DNA of 64,000 nt. It comes from Eubacterium sp. (lineage in GTDB: Bacteria > Bacillota > Clostridia > Lachnospirales > Lachnospiraceae). The stretch spans positions 99,782-163,781 of the forward strand of contig JAFRHL010000026.1 of the NCBI GenBank assembly GCA_017433295.1. Direction: 5' to 3'. The translations under genes and the position numbers were made by a program. Below, in pieces: positions 8,500-17,206 of this stretch (position 1 is the first letter of the stretch; every line of letters begins with the position of its first letter). The notes below the pieces were generated by a model. It was given only the letters and a program-made list of their open reading frames with translations. It was not told the origin of the DNA and did no database searches.

Positions 8500-10821
8500 T
8501 TATTCAGTATCCCTTAACACCTCATCCATGGGCACTTTCCTGATCTTTATATATTCCAGAACTGCGATAACCATATAAGAAAGAACTCCAATGGCAAAGA
8601 CCTTCACATAGACGGGCTCCGGGACATAGAGGGCCATCCATCCGGTCATCTCCCGGATCATCATATACCGGAAGAGTACTGCAAGGAACTTATAATCCAG
8701 GGGGATGCTGACCAGGAAAAACAGGATTACCATGAGGGAGGTGGGAAGCAGGTAAAGGCTTCCGATCTCGCGGTTATGGTAGCCCAGGATCTTGGCCAGG
8801 GAAATGGAACGGCCGTTTTTTTCAATGATAATCTTTGTCAGCAGGTAGATTACCACCAGGAATATGGCCACGGCAAAGACGTTGACCAGATTCATCATCC
8901 CTCCCATGGACCGGTCCAGCTGCCGGGAGATCTTGGTAAGGGCCTCTATATCAATGATTGTACCGATATATTTCCTGTCAATATCGGTGATCTCGGTATC
9001 GGAAAAGTAGCCGCAAAAGTAATCTTCCTCTTCCCCGAAAAGTTTATTCATTTCCTTCCTGTTCATAAAGAGGGACAGGCTTCCCCGGTAATTGTATATC
9101 CCTGCCACTTTAAAGTCATAGGTCTTGTCTTCATAGGCCTCCTTCAAAGTAATTCTGTCCCCTTTTTTCAACTCATATTTCTCAGAAAAACTGACCGAGA
9201 CAAAAGCCTCTCCTTCCGGAATGGAGGCTTTAAAGTATTTACTGTCCGGTTCCACGCCATAGCAGTTGATCTCCTCACTTTTATAGAAACCGTCGCTGAT
9301 GGTCTTCAGAGTCCGGATACTGAATTTCTCCGCATCCTCGTTGTCCGTCTCCACACTGTAGGAAAACACCATCATGTTAAGCAGGGACCATACCTTCTGG
9401 TCTTTTAGTGTATCGCCTGCCGGTATAGTGAGCATATACTGGTAATTACTCAGCATATTTGCAGACAGCTCCTCCTGATAATGGGTGAGGACGGCCGGCA
9501 GGGCGACCCCGAAAAGCAGCAGCAGGGTGGAAAAGGCAATCCCGGTAAAAAGGATCAGCCAGGATGTCAGATTCTGCAGGATCACCCGCAGATGGAATCG
9601 GATAAAAAAAGGAATCCCCTTGTATAGAGGAAGAGCCCTTCCCTGCTTTCTGCCGTTCAGGTCCCTCCGGATAAACTTAAGGGGCGGCAGGGCCAGTTTT
9701 CTAGTAAGGATCAGCAAATTGATCACGAGCATCATGATCACCGGGATCACCGTGGTCAGGACAAAGGCTTCCCCGTTCCAGATGGTCACATAGGTAGGAA
9801 GGCTGTAGCTGCCATAGTACATGGCTGCGCAAAGCTCTTTAAAATAAGTATATCCCGTGATATTTCCCACCAGGGCCCCGATCAGGGTAACGATGACCGG
9901 CATGGTCATATAGTGGCTTACCAGTTCGCTTCTGCTGTAGCCGGAGGCCCTCAGGGTGCCGATGACAGCGGCCTCCTTCATGATGGTATTGCTGGTGGTG
10001 ATGGCGAAAACAAAGGCCATGATGCCAATTATAATATAGAGGAGGATCAGCATCATGGCACGGTCAGAACTCATATCCTCTCCGGCAAACCGAATGGCCT
10101 GATTCTGGTAGCGGGGCACAAAATCAGTTAATGAAACCTCGCCGCCTATCTTCTCCATCAGGTCCTCCGAGATTTCCTTCTCCTTCGCTTCCGTATCAGG
10201 AAATTCTCCGTATTTCCAAGCATAACACCAGGTCATCTTTTTTTCATCGAAATCATCAAAGATCTCCCTGCTTACCACGCCCACGCCAAACTTAATGGAA
10301 TCAAACATGGCATCGCTGTTATCCGAGAAAAGGGCGCTGTAGTCGGAAAGGGCCACCAGGCCCGTGATCTTGAAGCTGCGGGAGGAAGTTGAGATCTCAT
10401 CCCCCACCGACAGCCCGTTGTTGTCCGCATACATCCTGTCAATGGCAATCTCATCCTTTCCTTCAGGAAATTTTCCCTCCATAAGGCAGACTTTGTTGAC
10501 CTGATCCCGCATGGCATAAAAACGCATGGTACTCCCGTTGGTAAGCTTCCGCTCCGTATAGAAGTTTTCATACAGCCGGATGCCCAGGTCCGATACTGCT
10601 TTTGTCTGGGCCCGGTTCATCCTGTGTCCCGTCTCAAAATGTCCATCTTCAATATTGTATTTTTCGAAGCTTTCCCGGTAGGCGGTGATCATACTGCCGT
10701 CTGCCACAAGAAAGCCGCTGATCAGCCCGATGGTCAGAGAAAGCAGAAGAAAGATCACCAGGTATTTTCCGAACTCAGACCTGAGTTCCCTGGGAAGCCG
10801 CCTGTTCAGAGGGTTTCTCAT
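8500..10821 (-). CDS. FtsX/MacB-type ABC transporter permease
   Basis: A large permease (about 773 residues) with the two-FtsX-domain layout: N-terminal helix (YLVIFLLLSLTIGLISGF), a long extracellular domain, three helices around residues 265-370, a second helix and extracellular domain, and three C-terminal helices. Such proteins act in export of lipoproteins, peptides or antibiotics or as mechanotransmitters, not import. The frame allows a GTG start at 10830, but the ATG at 10821 has GGAG at a proper distance. It follows the ATPase gene directly (stop and start nearly touch). Through the promoter at 11631-11675 it is part of the proposed metal regulon. Substrate unknown. Confidence 0.85.
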   Translation of the reverse strand: MRNPLNRRLPRELRSEFGKYLVIFLLLSLTIGLISGFLVADGSMITAYRESFEKYNIEDGHFETGHRMNRAQTKAVSDLGIRLYENFYTERKLTNGSTMRFYAMRDQVNKVCLMEGKFPEGKDEIAIDRMYADNNGLSVGDEISTSSRSFKITGLVALSDYSALFSDNSDAMFDSIKFGVGVVSREIFDDFDEKKMTWCYAWKYGEFPDTEAKEKEISEDLMEKIGGEVSLTDFVPRYQNQAIRFAGEDMSSDRAMMLILLYIIIGIMAFVFAITTSNTIMKEAAVIGTLRASGYSRSELVSHYMTMPVIVTLIGALVGNITGYTYFKELCAAMYYGSYSLPTYVTIWNGEAFVLTTVIPVIMMLVINLLILTRKLALPPLKFIRRDLNGRKQGRALPLYKGIPFFIRFHLRVILQNLTSWLILFTGIAFSTLLLLFGVALPAVLTHYQEELSANMLSNYQYMLTIPAGDTLKDQKVWSLLNMMVFSYSVETDNEDAEKFSIRTLKTISDGFYKSEEINCYGVEPDSKYFKASIPEGEAFVSVSFSEKYELKKGDRITLKEAYEDKTYDFKVAGIYNYRGSLSLFMNRKEMNKLFGEEEDYFCGYFSDTEITDIDRKYIGTIIDIEALTKISRQLDRSMGGMMNLVNVFAVAIFLVVIYLLTKIIIEKNGRSISLAKILGYHNREIGSLYLLPTSLMVILFFLVSIPLDYKFLAVLFRYMMIREMTGWMALYVPEPVYVKVFAIGVLSYMVIAVLEYIKIRKVPMDEVLRDTE

Positions 10822-10823
10822 TG

Positions 10824-11546
10824 TCACCACTCCAGTTCCGCCGCGGGTATCCTGGATGCGTTTCTGCGCTGGTCCCGGATACGTCCGTCTCTCATACGGA
10901 CCACCATATCAGCCATCCCGCCTATGGCTTCATTGTGGGTAACCATGATGACCGTATTGCCATATTTTTGATTTACAGTCTCTATTAAATGTAATATTTC
11001 CCTGGAGGTCTGATAATCCAGGGCACCCGTAGGCTCATCGCAAAGAAGGATATCCGGATTCTTCACGATGGCCCGCCCGATGGCGGTCCTCTGCTGCTGG
11101 CCGCCGGACAGCTGGTTGGGCAGCTTGCTCCGGTGATCATATAGTCCCAGCGTATGCAGGAGTTCGTCCACGTCAAGGGGACTTCCGGAAAGATATGCCC
11201 CCACCTCAATATTCTCTCTCACAGTCAGGTTGGGGATCAGATTGTACATCTGGAATATATACCCCAGATGCTTTCTGCGATACCTGGTAAGCTTCTTCTC
11301 ATTCATCTGGCCCATCCGGTCTCCATCAATGATGATCTCTCCCGAATCAGCCCGGTCAATGCCTCCAATGATATTCAACAATGTGGATTTACCGGAGCCG
11401 GATGGCCCCAGCAGAACGCAGATCGATCCCTTCTCCACACTAAGGTCGATCCCTTTAAGGACCTCGACCCGGCCTTCATCTCTGCCAAAGCTTTTCTTCA
11501 GATCATTTATCCTTAAAAACATATTATCCGTATCTCCTGCAGACAT
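10824..11546 (-). CDS. MacB/LolD-type ABC transporter ATPase
   Basis: A 240-residue ABC ATPase of the MacB/LolD class that powers FtsX-type permeases. Seen: Walker [11 protein letters not shown]-loop in [11 protein letters not shown], signature LSGGQQQR, Walker [13 protein letters not shown] and the His switch in MVTHN. The AGGAG site lies 9 bp before the first ATG. It precedes and is coupled to the permease gene. Its promoter carries a DtxR-like box over the predicted transcription start. Confidence 0.93.
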   Translation of the reverse strand: MSAGDTDNMFLRINDLKKSFGRDEGRVEVLKGIDLSVEKGSICVLLGPSGSGKSTLLNIIGGIDRADSGEIIIDGDRMGQMNEKKLTRYRRKHLGYIFQMYNLIPNLTVRENIEVGAYLSGSPLDVDELLHTLGLYDHRSKLPNQLSGGQQQRTAIGRAIVKNPDILLCDEPTGALDYQTSREILHLIETVNQKYGNTVIMVTHNEAIGGMADMVVRMRDGRIRDQRRNASRIPAAELEW

Positions 11547-11630
11547 CAGAAAATACTCCTTTCATCCCTTCACAACAAATTGGCTGCCGCCGGTTATAGA
11601 CCCCTTCTAATAGTTTTCTCTTTGAGGGTA

Positions 11631-11675
11631 GTTAGTTTTTTCTAACATTATATTTATTCCTCAATACTGTGTCAA
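11631..11675 (-). promoter_or_regulatory. ABC exporter promoter with a DtxR-like box at the start site
   Basis: TTGACA (11675-11670), 17-bp spacer and TATAAT (11652-11647) on the minus strand, immediately followed by GTTAG-TTTTTT-CTAAC at 11646-11631. Box and -10 touch, exactly as in the DUF2325 promoter at 16038-16082. A bound repressor would cover the transcription start. Confidence 0.85.
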
Positions 11676-11768
11676 GTACCGTATTTATACCCGATATAAA
11701 AAACTGGAACAGATGGTGATTTTATGATATAGTAAAGATATATAATATTTAAGAAAGGAGTTGTTTTT

Positions 11769-12869
11769 ATGTATCGTCCACGACATCTTCTTACTGGAAT
11801 CTTTTTGTTCCTGATCCTGTTTTCTCTTCTCCGTTTACATACTAATGCTGCGATTGTCCCGGCCGGAAACAAGGGATATTGCAATGTAACCATAACAGGA
11901 TCCAACAATTCAGTGACCATCTCGGGAAGCATTTCTTCCCAGTACACCCGAAGCCCTTATAACTATATATTCGGTAAACTGTTCATAGACGGGGTTGAGC
12001 TGAAAGACTTCACCTATCAGACAAGCATAGGGAGACAGACCATCAGCCTCAGCAATATCAGAAACATCCAAACCGGTTATCACACAGCGTTCCTTCAGGT
12101 TTATAATAAGGAGACCGGGAAATTAGTAGATCTTCTTTACAAAACTCACATAGCCTACAATGGCATCAATAGCCAGCCTACTTATAAAGGAAGGTTTGAT
12201 GTATATCAGAAGTATTTTTATTATTACCCCTACAATATGGCTCTCGCCAACCAGCAGGGCAAACTCTATATGGAATACAAAAAAGCAGGCAGTAAAACAT
12301 GGAAACGAACTGGTTACATGACAGCCAACGCCATCAAGCTTTATACAAGCCAGAATTACACCATCAGTGGTCTGAAGCCCAATACAAAGTATAATATCAG
12401 GATACGGTACGGCGATTACGTCACCTATGATACCGGCATTTATGGAGATGGAAAATCTTATTTCTTCGGAGGTCCCGTATTGAACTGCGGTACCATCATG
12501 ACAGGGAAGGCCAAAGCGCCAAATATCAAATCAATAAATGTTAAGGCCGTCAATGTCAGATACCATAAAATCCGCCATTATGGATCCTATACCGGGGTCT
12601 ATCTTTATACCGAAAAATTCTATACATGCAGATTTAAAGTGACCGTCCGGCTAAAACAGAAAACCGGAGCGAAAGGACTGTGGATAAACGGAAAATATGT
12701 AAAAGGAAACAAAATGGTTTATACCACCGTATTCAGTCCGTATCCGAATTACTATGTGAAAAAACCACCAAAAGGATTAAAGAAGTATTCTGTATCCATA
12801 TGTTCTTATCAAAACAAGAGTTATGGCGGCTTTTCCAGATTAAGAACAAAAAAGGTAAAAATCAAATAA
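11769..12869 (+). CDS. Secreted protein with a fibronectin-III-like module, function unknown
   Basis: 366 residues starting with a signal peptide (basic MYRPRH, hydrophobic GIFLFLILFSLL, cleavage near NAA). The mature part is rich in Tyr, Lys, Gly and beta-prone. YTISGLKPNTKYNIRIRYGDY around residues 197-217 is the classic end of a fibronectin type III domain. No catalytic motif and no cell-wall anchor are visible. An AAAGGAG site precedes the ATG. It is a single gene between the divergent ABC operon and the convergent ATPase relic. A surface-binding role is only a guess. Confidence 0.7.
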   Translation: MYRPRHLLTGIFLFLILFSLLRLHTNAAIVPAGNKGYCNVTITGSNNSVTISGSISSQYTRSPYNYIFGKLFIDGVELKDFTYQTSIGRQTISLSNIRNIQTGYHTAFLQVYNKETGKLVDLLYKTHIAYNGINSQPTYKGRFDVYQKYFYYYPYNMALANQQGKLYMEYKKAGSKTWKRTGYMTANAIKLYTSQNYTISGLKPNTKYNIRIRYGDYVTYDTGIYGDGKSYFFGGPVLNCGTIMTGKAKAPNIKSINVKAVNVRYHKIRHYGSYTGVYLYTEKFYTCRFKVTVRLKQKTGAKGLWINGKYVKGNKMVYTTVFSPYPNYYVKKPPKGLKKYSVSICSYQNKSYGGFSRLRTKKVKIK

Positions 12870-12965
12870 GCATCTGCCCGGCTCAGATGCTCAAGCCGGC
12901 GCCGGCACCCTGAAGTTGTGTCATGCGCCGGAAAAAGCCTTACTCCTTTGTAAGATGCTCGGCGG

Positions 12966-12991
12966 GACGGACCTGTTATAACAGGTCCGTC
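12966..12991 (+). terminator. 26-bp perfect palindrome terminator
   Basis: GACGGACCTGTTA and TAACAGGTCCGTC meet without a spacer, and the stem is followed on the plus strand by CATACTTTTT. It ends transcription of the 11769 gene. It also holds the last codons and stop of the convergent ATPase relic. A weaker hairpin (GCATCTG/CAGATGC, 12870-12890) lies upstream. Confidence 0.75.
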
Positions 12992-14675
12992 ATACTTTTT
13001 ATTCCTATGGCAAGTGTTGTTGCATTATGAAATAGTGCAGATCTTGTGGGCTGGATCACTCCGGCGATACCTGCTGCGATCAGGAAAGAATTGATGCCCA
13101 CAATGGAACGGTAATTCCGTTGGATCCTTTTCATAAGGGCCATGCTGATAAGACGCAGCCTGATCAGGGAACAGAGATCATTTCCATTTAAGGTGATATC
13201 CGCAATCTCCCTGGCAATGGCAGCGCCGTCACTGATGGCAAGCCCCACATCCGCCGCGGACAGGGCCTTATCCTCCGGCAGCACTTCTGAATAATAACGG
13301 TCTACTCCCACCGCTTTTGCCACAGAGGCTGCCGTTTTCTCACTATCTCCGGTCATCATCACGATCTGGCTAAACCCATTTTCCCGAAGACTCCGAACTA
13401 CATCAGCGGCTTCTGCCCGCAGGGGATCCTCGATCAGTATCACAGCGGCAAGCTTTCCTTCCACCGCCAGGTAGAGATGGGAGTACTGTTCGGGAAGGGC
13501 ATTGAATTTTCGTTTCTGTCCCCGGGCCGCCGCTTCGTCCACCACGGCCTTTGCAATGGAATGGGGGAAATGCTCCTCCAGACAGGCAGCGAGCCGAAGT
13601 GCTTCCTGCGGATCCCAGTTTCCGAAAGCGACCACATCCGCCACCCTGGGTGCGGCTTTGGTCAGAGTACCCGTCTTATCAAATACGATGGTATCCGCCT
13701 CTGCCACTGCTTCCAGGAGCTTTCCTCCCTTTACGGACATTCCATACCGGCCAGCTTCTCTGATGGCTGACAATACTGAAATGGGCATGGCCAGCTTCAG
13801 GGCACAGGAGAAATCCACCATGAGTACAGAGAGAGACCGGGTCAGATCTCCTGTCAGTGCATATACCAGGCCGGAACCCAGAAAAGTATAGGGGACAAGA
13901 CGGTCCGCCAGCTGTTCTGCCTGACTTTCCAGACTTGATTTCAATTTTTCCGACTCTTCGATCATGGTAATGATCTTCTCATAACGGCTTTCGCCGGAGC
14001 CCTGCTTCACACGGATCACAAGTTCCCCTTCTTCTGCTGCAGTCCCGGCAAATACCATACTTCCTTTCGTCTTGCGTACCGGCAGAGGTTCCCCGGTCAG
14101 GGATGCCTGATTCACCATGGCCTCCCCTGATTCCACCAGACCGTCAAAGGGAATCACATTTCCCATATGGATATGGATGCAGTCATTCTCCCTAATCTGG
14201 TCAAAAGGCACCAGGATCTCCCCGTCTCCAGCAACATCATGACCGATCCGGCCGTACCAAAATCGCCCCGGAGAATGGAGGCGGTTATTGCTGCCGCATC
14301 AAGGACTTCAACTTCCAGCCGGCCTTTTCGCAGGGAACCAAGCCCTTTCTTTAAGAATGATAATGACTTTAATCCTATGCGGAGCTTTAAGAGGGGGGGC
14401 GGGAAGAAACAGCCGGCATCCAAACCTTAAAAGGACCTTCTGAATCAGGCGTTCCTTATATACCTTATTAAGAGCCCGGCCGGAATGCTCCTTTCCGGAT
14501 CTTCCCGAAAGGATATGGCGGCATCGGCCGTCCGCTCATAGACTTTCACCCTGTTAACCCCGGGTACATCCTCCAGGAACCTTTGCAGAGCATCTGCCCG
14601 CGCACAGTCAAGCCTTCCTGTGTCCAAATGGACACGGATCCGGCCTTTTAACTCGTCTTTCACATAGAATTTCAA
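12976..14675 (-). pseudogene. Decayed P1B-type heavy-metal ATPase
   Basis: Pieces of one heavy-metal P-type ATPase lie in order. 14675-14445: an N-terminal HMA-like domain without the CxxC motif (GRIRVHLDTGRLD, VKVYERTADA). 14423-14210: the first membrane part (LEVEVLDAAAITASILR). From ~14230 in another frame: actuator domain (MVNQASLTGEPLPVRKT), membrane FSCALK motif, phosphorylation site DKTGTLT, and a C-terminus ending GIKSMTDLL. Missing are the segment before the actuator domain (with a frame change), part of the nucleotide-binding domain after HFPHSIAKAVV, and the hinge motif GDGxND, which should lie between EVLPEDKA and LSAADVG. A seven-base C run lies near the first break. The enzyme cannot work. 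Confidence 0.85.
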
Positions 14676-14963
14676 TTATTCCACCTCAGTCCCGGATTCA
14701 GGCAGGTCCGTGTACTCTTCCACACCTTTGCGTTCTTCGTTGATCATCAGGGCACCCTCGTAGATATCTTCAGCATTCTCCTGAATGATCGTCACCCGGT
14801 CCATGATACAATCCTTAGCCCGAAGAACAGCAGCCGTAGTATGGGTATAGACCTTCTTGGCATCGCTGCCGGACAAAGCCCGTATACCTGCGGTACCAAA
14901 CAGTACACCCCCAGCAAAAGTTCCTACTTTTTTCCAGTTGATTTTTTCTAACAGCTCAAACAT
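14676..14963 (-). CDS. Small membrane-associated protein next to the P-type ATPase (DUF6110-like)
   Basis: 95 residues: an amphipathic N-terminus (MFELLEKINWKKVGTF), one glycine-rich hydrophobic stretch (AGGVLFGTAGIRAL), then a soluble helical tail (AKKVYTHTTAAVLRAKDCIMDRV, QENAEDIYEGALMINEER). I recall this as a family (DUF6110) coded beside this kind of metal ATPase in Lachnospiraceae; the number is from memory. It directly precedes the ATPase relic (ends touch), so it was the first gene of that operon. It is still intact although its partner is broken. Confidence 0.65.
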   Translation of the reverse strand: MFELLEKINWKKVGTFAGGVLFGTAGIRALSGSDAKKVYTHTTAAVLRAKDCIMDRVTIIQENAEDIYEGALMINEERKGVEEYTDLPESGTEVE

Positions 14964-14986
14964 ACTTCTTTCCTTTCTCCTTTTAG

Positions 14987-15061
14987 ATTAGCATTTGCTA
15001 ACTATGATTTGTTTTTAAACTGCCGTTATATTTAACGGCAGTTAGTCTATGCTAATATTAA
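14987..15061 (-). promoter_or_regulatory. Damaged control region of the ATPase operon with two DtxR-like boxes
   Basis: Boxes ATTAG-N6-CTAAC (14987-15002) and GTTAG-N6-CTAAT (15041-15056) flank a hairpin with 11-bp arms (AACTGCCGTTA, 15018-15028; TAACGGCAGTT, 15033-15043). In the two intact sister promoters the -10 box directly follows the upstream box. Here only ATTA of the expected ATTATA (plus-strand reading) is left at 15057-15060, and then the 27-bp repeat begins. No TTGACA is found at the expected place. Confidence 0.75.
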
Positions 15062-15088
15062 GGAGACAGGGGACGGTTCTCTGTCTCC
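15062..15088 (+). repeat. 27-bp hairpin repeat, copy 3
   Basis: Full forward copy. It sits where the -10/spacer of the 14963 operon promoter should be, just downstream of the DUF3793 gene end. Confidence 0.95.
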
Positions 15089-15122
15089 CCTTTCTTTCTA
15101 TAAATATATTTTAGCGCCCTCT

Positions 15123-15683
15123 TCAGCACAGATCCGTCCGGACTGTCAGCTGAAGCAGGGATTTGCCCATAGATAATCCTCTACGATAGGCTTCTGTACA
15201 TTTCCTGAACTTCACAAAAGTCTCTCTCGCTTCCTTTTCATTACCATATGCCTTCCAGCATCCTGTACATTTTACTCCACATCGGGAGTCCTTCATAAAA
15301 CACTTCACGTCCTCAGGAGGATAGCCCAGAAACAGACCAACCTCATGGGGGAATTCATCATCCTGCGCCATATGCCGGATCAGCTGAACGACACAGTTTC
15401 CCGCGCTGCCGCAGCAATATCCTTTTGCATTAAGGATCTGCCGTGCCTTGGGACAATTGAGGTCCCTGTCCAGATAATCCGGCCTGTATAAATATACCAG
15501 AGCTTTTTTATCTGTTTTCCGAAGTATCACAACCCGGATTCCCTTCTCCCCCAGCAGCCTGTTCAGCTGCCGCAGTTCTTCAATAATATCCTGTCCGTCT
15601 TCGATGTTTACCGGAAACATATTTCCGGTTTTCAGCCCTGCCAGAGTCGGAGAACATTGGTCAATCAATAATTGTTCAGACAT
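15123..15683 (-). CDS. DUF3793 family protein
   Basis: A cytosolic, Cys-rich protein of the clostridial DUF3793 family. The start ATG at 15683 (MSEQLLIDQCSPTLAGLKTGNMF) overlaps the stop of the DUF2325 gene (TAATG), so the two are translationally coupled; AAAGGAG lies upstream. Cysteines cluster in CPKAR, GYCCGSAGNC, CFMKDSRCGVKCTGCW. The biochemical role is unknown. The pair is driven by a promoter with two DtxR-like boxes, which points to a function in metal homeostasis. The frame is open above the start but that part lies inside the upstream gene. Confidence 0.85.
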   Translation of the reverse strand: MSEQLLIDQCSPTLAGLKTGNMFPVNIEDGQDIIEELRQLNRLLGEKGIRVVILRKTDKKALVYLYRPDYLDRDLNCPKARQILNAKGYCCGSAGNCVVQLIRHMAQDDEFPHEVGLFLGYPPEDVKCFMKDSRCGVKCTGCWKAYGNEKEARETFVKFRKCTEAYRRGLSMGKSLLQLTVRTDLC

Positions 15684-15961
15684 TATGCCATCTGCTCCTT
15701 TAAGATATCTCTCAGAGAGTTTACGGAACTGGTGTGGGAACGAACGACCTTCGTGTCCCCGCAAACACAGGTCAGAGCGCACCGGACAATCTTGTGTGAG
15801 ATTGTGTGGGTAAATAGGATCAGAAGATCCGGTGTTCCGATCCTGCTTTTCATATCAGCGCAAGGTTTACAGAATACTTTTGCTTTGTATCCGAACTTCC
15901 GACAGACATTCGAATACTGACGTTCCATACATTCATTTCCACCGAGTATTACAACGCTCAT
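15683..15961 (-). CDS. DUF2325 domain protein
   Basis: 92 residues, a small Rossmann-like protein (SVVILGGNECMERQYSNVCRKFGYKAKVF, LLILFTHTISHKIVRCAL, VVRSHTSSVNSLRDIL; segments given separately). DUF2325 proteins are found singly or fused to other domains in Firmicutes; their ligand is unknown. First gene of a two-gene unit with DUF3793; GGAGG precedes the ATG. Confidence 0.85.
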   Translation of the reverse strand: MSVVILGGNECMERQYSNVCRKFGYKAKVFCKPCADMKSRIGTPDLLILFTHTISHKIVRCALTCVCGDTKVVRSHTSSVNSLRDILKEQMA

Positions 15962-15981
15962 TAAACTCCTCCATTTTATAA

Positions 15982-16082
15982 GTTAGTATACGCTAACTAC
16001 AACAGCTTTTTAATCCGCCGTATCATATAGCACGGCGGTTAGTTATGTCTAACATTATAAGCAGTTACCGGAATTTTGTCAA
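15982..16082 (-). promoter_or_regulatory. DUF2325-DUF3793 promoter with two DtxR-like boxes
   Basis: TTGACA (16082-16077), 17-bp spacer, TATAAT (16059-16054), then GTTAG-N6-CTAAC at 16053-16038 touching the -10. A second box (15997-15982) lies just before the ribosome site. Between the boxes CCGCCGT (16015-16021) and ACGGCGG (16032-16038) form a hairpin in the leader. The order box-hairpin-box is the same as in the ATPase operon leader. Confidence 0.87.
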
Positions 16083-16098
16083 GTACTTACGGCAAAAA

Positions 16099-16125
16099 AG
16101 AGACAGGGGACGGTTCTCTGTCTCT
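16099..16125 (+). repeat. 27-bp hairpin repeat, copy 4 (compensated variant)
   Basis: Same as copy 1 except that the outermost G-C pair of the stem is A-T. Both bases changed, so pairing is kept. It carries the stop codon of the 16125 gene at its edge and lies 17 bp before the -35 of the DUF2325 promoter. Confidence 0.9.
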
Positions 16126-16625
16126 TACTCGCGTATAGACAACAGCTTCTTTATCCTGTATGCGGAATACAGCATATCAAACAGCATGAAGATCATAGTA
16201 ACATCTACTAATATAGCTGCAATCACGGAATCCGTGATTTCCACTTTGCTGCCTTGAAAAGGTGTAAAAAAGCTGATGAATGCCAAAAAACTTATGAGCA
16301 TATAGAGGACGGCAAGCAGGAGAAAGCCCTTTTTCTTTGTATTCCCCCTGCTGTACCTGATGGCACCCAGACCGATCTTAAAATGAAAAAGAAGAATGAA
16401 TCCGAATAAAACACCAAAAACAATCACATATATGAGTATTACGGCCACCATAGGTAAACCCTGCAGATCAACACCTTCCGTCAGCTTATTATATTCCTCC
16501 TTGTTCATGGTTATGGTCATAATGGTCTTCAAAATTGCCCAGATTCCAAACAGAATGGTGGCGCTTCCACTTATCTCCATGTTTTTTTTATAACGTCGCA
16601 GCAGGATTTCATTTCGATGGTTCAT
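16125..16625 (-). CDS. Four-helix membrane protein, function unknown
   Basis: 166 residues with about four membrane helices (ISGSATILFGIWAILKTIM; VAVILIYVIVFGVLFGFILLF; FLLLAVLYMLISFLAFISFF; VIAAILVDVTMIFMLFDML) and basic cytoplasmic loops. No conserved motif that I recognise. It lies 47 bp downstream of another membrane protein gene on the same strand and probably shares its transcript. Confidence 0.75.
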   Translation of the reverse strand: MNHRNEILLRRYKKNMEISGSATILFGIWAILKTIMTITMNKEEYNKLTEGVDLQGLPMVAVILIYVIVFGVLFGFILLFHFKIGLGAIRYSRGNTKKKGFLLLAVLYMLISFLAFISFFTPFQGSKVEITDSVIAAILVDVTMIFMLFDMLYSAYRIKKLLSIRE

Positions 16626-16672
16626 CTTTCAGCACCCTCCCCTCCTATGTAAAAGCGTTATGGCATGTGAGT

Positions 16673-17206
16673 TTATTGAATGTAAACCAGTTTGGTTTTG
16701 CGGCAGGCGGTGATGATCCTCATGATGGCCGCAAAGAAAAGACCGATGGCGTAAATGATCACAGCTGTCTTTGAATACTTTATAAAGACCAGACAGGCCA
16801 GAGCCAGGATCAGATTTCCGATGCCCTGGCATATTTTCAGCTTCCAGGATCTGGCACCGTAGCGTTTTGCCTCTAAGGCTCTGAGGATATCCACAGCCCC
16901 GGCAAATGCATTGATGCCTACCAGGTATAGAAGTATATAATAGTGAGGCACATCCGTCAGAGTTCCTGTTATGATACCGAAGTCCAGCATCATAACTCCC
17001 ATATAAAGGGATCGCTTGCCTTCCACCATATATCTTGCCATCCGGAAATAGTAGATCAGATTGCTGATGCCCCTGATGATAAATATCGTGGAAAGAACAC
17101 CGAGAATAAACGTATATCCCTCTTTTGGATAGCACACTATGAGTACAGCTGCTGCCATCATAATGATTCCTATGAGAATTTCTCTTATCCGTTTAAACTT
17201 CGTCAT
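16673..17206 (-). CDS. HdeD/DUF308-like six-helix membrane protein
   Basis: 177 residues, about six short membrane helices in pairs (EILIGIIMMAAAVLIVCYP, FILGVLSTIFIIRGISNLIYYF and so on), basic loops. The layout fits the HdeD/DUF308 family, whose role is poorly known (acid stress in enterics). Its start overlaps the end of the DUF6765-like gene by 14 bp, so the two form one operon. Confidence 0.7.
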   Translation of the reverse strand: MTKFKRIREILIGIIMMAAAVLIVCYPKEGYTFILGVLSTIFIIRGISNLIYYFRMARYMVEGKRSLYMGVMMLDFGIITGTLTDVPHYYILLYLVGINAFAGAVDILRALEAKRYGARSWKLKICQGIGNLILALACLVFIKYSKTAVIIYAIGLFFAAIMRIITACRKTKLVYIQ

